Made by a program: the position numbers and the translations under genes. Positions 62,186-64,000 of a stretch of 64,000 bases of DNA are shown here, one piece after another (positions within the stretch are counted from its first letter, which is position 1; every line of letters begins with the position of its first letter). Under the pieces are notes generated by a model that ran no database searches, had not been told where the DNA came from, and saw only the letters and a program-made list of their open reading frames with translations. Location: positions 1,612,001-1,676,000 of the forward strand of contig JAUFOR010000008.1 of assembly GCA_040285745.1 (NCBI GenBank), written 5' to 3'. Source of the stretch: Barthelona sp. PCE (taxonomy: Eukaryota > Metamonada: BaSk clade).

Positions 62186-62235
62186 ATGTTTAAGAGGGTT
62201 TACTATTGAATATATGAATAAATCAGAAAAAGTCA

Positions 62236-63732
62236 TTAAAACATTTCGTCTACAAAAGAAAATGTCTTCTTTGGTTGCTTTTTCGGTTTAACATCAGGTA
62301 CGGTGCTGAATAAGGTGATGGGGACATCCTTTTTAACAGCAACAGGCTTTGTTCGAACAGGCACATCATCATCTAGCATATCAAGCAAACTTCCCTTGGC
62401 TTTGGGGGATCCTCTAACAATTGGTTGTGGGTTTGGCTTGGGTTTTGGCTCATTATTGAATACACCGAATAAATCATTCGATTTTTCTCTTGAAGCAGGT
62501 GCAACTTTAGGTTCAACATCTTCAACAAAGGAGAATAAATCGGTTTTTGGCTTGGGTTTGGGCTCATAAGCGACGGGTTTATATGAATGTGTTTCTTTCA
62601 ATGGAGAAACGTTATTCAACGTCATGATTAGAACATCCAACTGTGGTTTGACGTTTGTGTTTCCTGAAAGGAACATCAAATCAGCAACATCGATGTAGCT
62701 TTTTAGTTCTGACCGCTCCTGTGCCAATTTGTTGAGATAATAAACGGATTTGACGATTTTTTTTGGGACCTCATTAGCCTTTGCGATCTCCATCAATTTC
62801 TCAACGATTGCAACAGTGTCCATCTTCAGCGCCCGTGTAATGTTATGCCCAGCCTCTGCCTCACTAGGAATCATACGGAATCCTCCTCCTCCAGTCATTG
62901 TCTCAACCATTCTGGTTTCCAAGACAAGAGACGATTCAGAGAGTTCCCCGACCTCCTCAGGAGCAAGGATCTCCAACTGCGGCTCACTTGTTGACTTGGA
63001 AGTGTTAACAGATGAAGATCCAATACGTGAGTCAGAATAAGTCGTTTCTGTGATTGCCATTTTCGTATTTCCCTTTGTCCAACGGGAATCTGAGGATGAC
63101 ACTAGCTTTGTGCTTTCAGTCTTTTTCTTTGAGGTTCCATGAAAACCAGTTTCAACTGTTACGTCGGTCGGCATACTTACAGGTTTCGAGCTCATTCCAA
63201 TCTTTGATGAAGAAAGTCCAATGCGGCCGTTGCCAAATGCTTCAGACTTGTTATCGTTATTCGATCTTGCAGGACGAGAAGATGAAGAAATGGAAGAATT
63301 TGAGGGGCGGTTCTTCCTGCCAAAGCCTCCTGATATACTCAGGCCGATGGAGGGGGCTGCCGTGGGAGGCTTTCTAACAGGTAACATGTCGTCATAAATC
63401 ACGTTGAGCACTTCCTCTAATTGATTACGTACAGGTGAATTCAAGGGAACCTCACGGTTTCCGAGCTTCAGGGCGGCGTCACGAATGTTGGCAGAGCGAG
63501 ATCTACAAATATTTCTGGCTGCAACATCACCATCAGTAATAATAACTTCAAGAACTTTAAGTGTCTTCACTTTCACCTGCTCAGACCCTGATAGGCGTGC
63601 GATGAGGAAGTTTACGATGCTTGTGCATACAGGAGTTCCCTTAAATGTGTTCTCAGCGATTTTTGAAAGCAACGTATGATTTGCGAGTGTTTTATCATCT
63701 GACGTTGCGTTTACGAGAGAAACTTTGTCCAT
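62236..63732 (-). CDS. Tepsin-like ENTH/VHS protein (AP-4 accessory)
   Basis: A 498-residue protein. Residues 1-125 form an ENTH/VHS-type helical superhelix (VSLVNATSDDKTLANHTLLS; VKTLKVLEVIITDGDVAARN), lacking the basic lipid pocket of epsins. A Ser-rich linker follows, then a second helical domain at about 260-385 opening with TGGGGFRMIPSEAEAGHNI, which matches the tepsin VHS-like domain. The C-terminus is a string of short adaptor-binding motifs: DLFSFVED, DLFGVFNN, SLLDMLDD, TLFSTV and terminal TFSFVDEMF. The ENTH + tVHS order and FSF-type ends are specific to tepsin, the accessory protein of AP-4 vesicles at the trans-Golgi. The motif spacing differs from human tepsin, so AP-4 binding is inferred. 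Confidence 0.78.
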   Translation of the reverse strand: MDKVSLVNATSDDKTLANHTLLSKIAENTFKGTPVCTSIVNFLIARLSGSEQVKVKTLKVLEVIITDGDVAARNICRSRSANIRDAALKLGNREVPLNSPVRNQLEEVLNVIYDDMLPVRKPPTAAPSIGLSISGGFGRKNRPSNSSISSSSRPARSNNDNKSEAFGNGRIGLSSSKIGMSSKPVSMPTDVTVETGFHGTSKKKTESTKLVSSSDSRWTKGNTKMAITETTYSDSRIGSSSVNTSKSTSEPQLEILAPEEVGELSESSLVLETRMVETMTGGGGFRMIPSEAEAGHNITRALKMDTVAIVEKLMEIAKANEVPKKIVKSVYYLNKLAQERSELKSYIDVADLMFLSGNTNVKPQLDVLIMTLNNVSPLKETHSYKPVAYEPKPKPKTDLFSFVEDVEPKVAPASREKSNDLFGVFNNEPKPKPNPQPIVRGSPKAKGSLLDMLDDDVPVRTKPVAVKKDVPITLFSTVPDVKPKKQPKKTFSFVDEMF

Positions 63733-63950
63733 AGCGACTTAGATACTGGTTTAAACCACTTTGAAATGGATATTATTAATCAAAACAGTTTTCCTATTCA
63801 AGAAGCAGCTATTTCCAGATACCCCCACACTAATTGAAGCAATTCTTCTTCACACAATAACTTTTTGGCAACAAAATTTGGCAGGCATGTGTTTTTCAAA
63901 CATCATCCTTTTCCTCTCCTTCTGTTTATTTTTTTAATTTTTTTTGTGGG

Positions 63951-64000
63951 ATGGCAGACGTTGATGAGGTTGATTTCCCGGATAACGTGATTTTACCACC
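63951..64000 (+). CDS. Start of an unidentified gene, cut by the window end
   Basis: An ATG at 63951 opens a frame reading MADVDEVDFPDNVILPP up to the last base, with coding-like composition. It is preceded by a T-rich stretch (TTTATTTTTTTAATTTT) as at other starts here. Too short to identify. Confidence 0.5.
   Translation, partial: MADVDEVDFPDNVILP

Overview
This window looks like a compact, intron-poor nuclear genome segment of a single-celled eukaryote. The evidence is the gene content: Bud32, Ctf4/And-1, YEATS, TFIIB, TRAPPC6, DPM3, the PAT-complex subunit Asterix, Dis3/Rrp44, the ESCRT-II subunit Vps22, V-ATPase subunit E, Sec22 and tepsin. Genes lie on both strands without operon logic. 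Many are separated by under 100 bp, and some convergent pairs overlap at their 3' ends. I could reconstruct two spliceosomal introns (37862-37948 and 60814-60858). Both start GTATG and end in a fused branch-point/acceptor block of the form (T/C)TAACNTTTAG. That arrangement is known from parabasalids and fornicates (Trichomonas, Giardia), so a metamonad is my best guess; the genus is not determined. The retained tepsin argues against Giardia itself.

Layout. 0-9.4 kb: Bud32 kinase, three unrecognised cytoskeletal- or nuclear-looking proteins, a Ras-like pseudo-GTPase with a CAAX end, Ctf4, a Frag1/DRAM-type membrane protein and an E1-like ThiF/MoeB enzyme. 9.5-19 kb: a tail-to-tail pair of orphan 'MPR' proteins and a 1896-residue leucine-rich-repeat protein fused to a multi-pass membrane module. 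19.5-31 kb: YEATS, TRAPPC6, a WD40 protein, a secreted protein, TFIIB, DPM3 and a run of small orphan coiled-coil or acidic proteins. 31-38 kb: a more AT-rich block with a large helical protein ending in GFG repeats and a frameshifted third MPR gene. 37.8-51 kb: a giant (2900 residue) type I surface protein whose signal peptide is split by an intron, an anchored armadillo-like protein, a PHP phosphoesterase and an RCC1 protein. 51-59 kb: Asterix, Dis3 with a damaged PIN active site, and a beta-helix multi-pass surface protein. 59-64 kb: Vps22, V-ATPase E, Sec22, tepsin and the start of one more gene.

How they work together. Housekeeping genes cover tRNA modification, replication, transcription, RNA decay and, most of all, the endomembrane system (ER insertion, dolichol-phosphate mannose synthesis, ER-Golgi fusion, TRAPP tethering, ESCRT-II, V-ATPase, AP-4 coat accessory). 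The accessory part consists of very large surface or membrane proteins and a fast-evolving orphan family. I saw no tRNA, rRNA, CRISPR array, transposon or prokaryotic operon.
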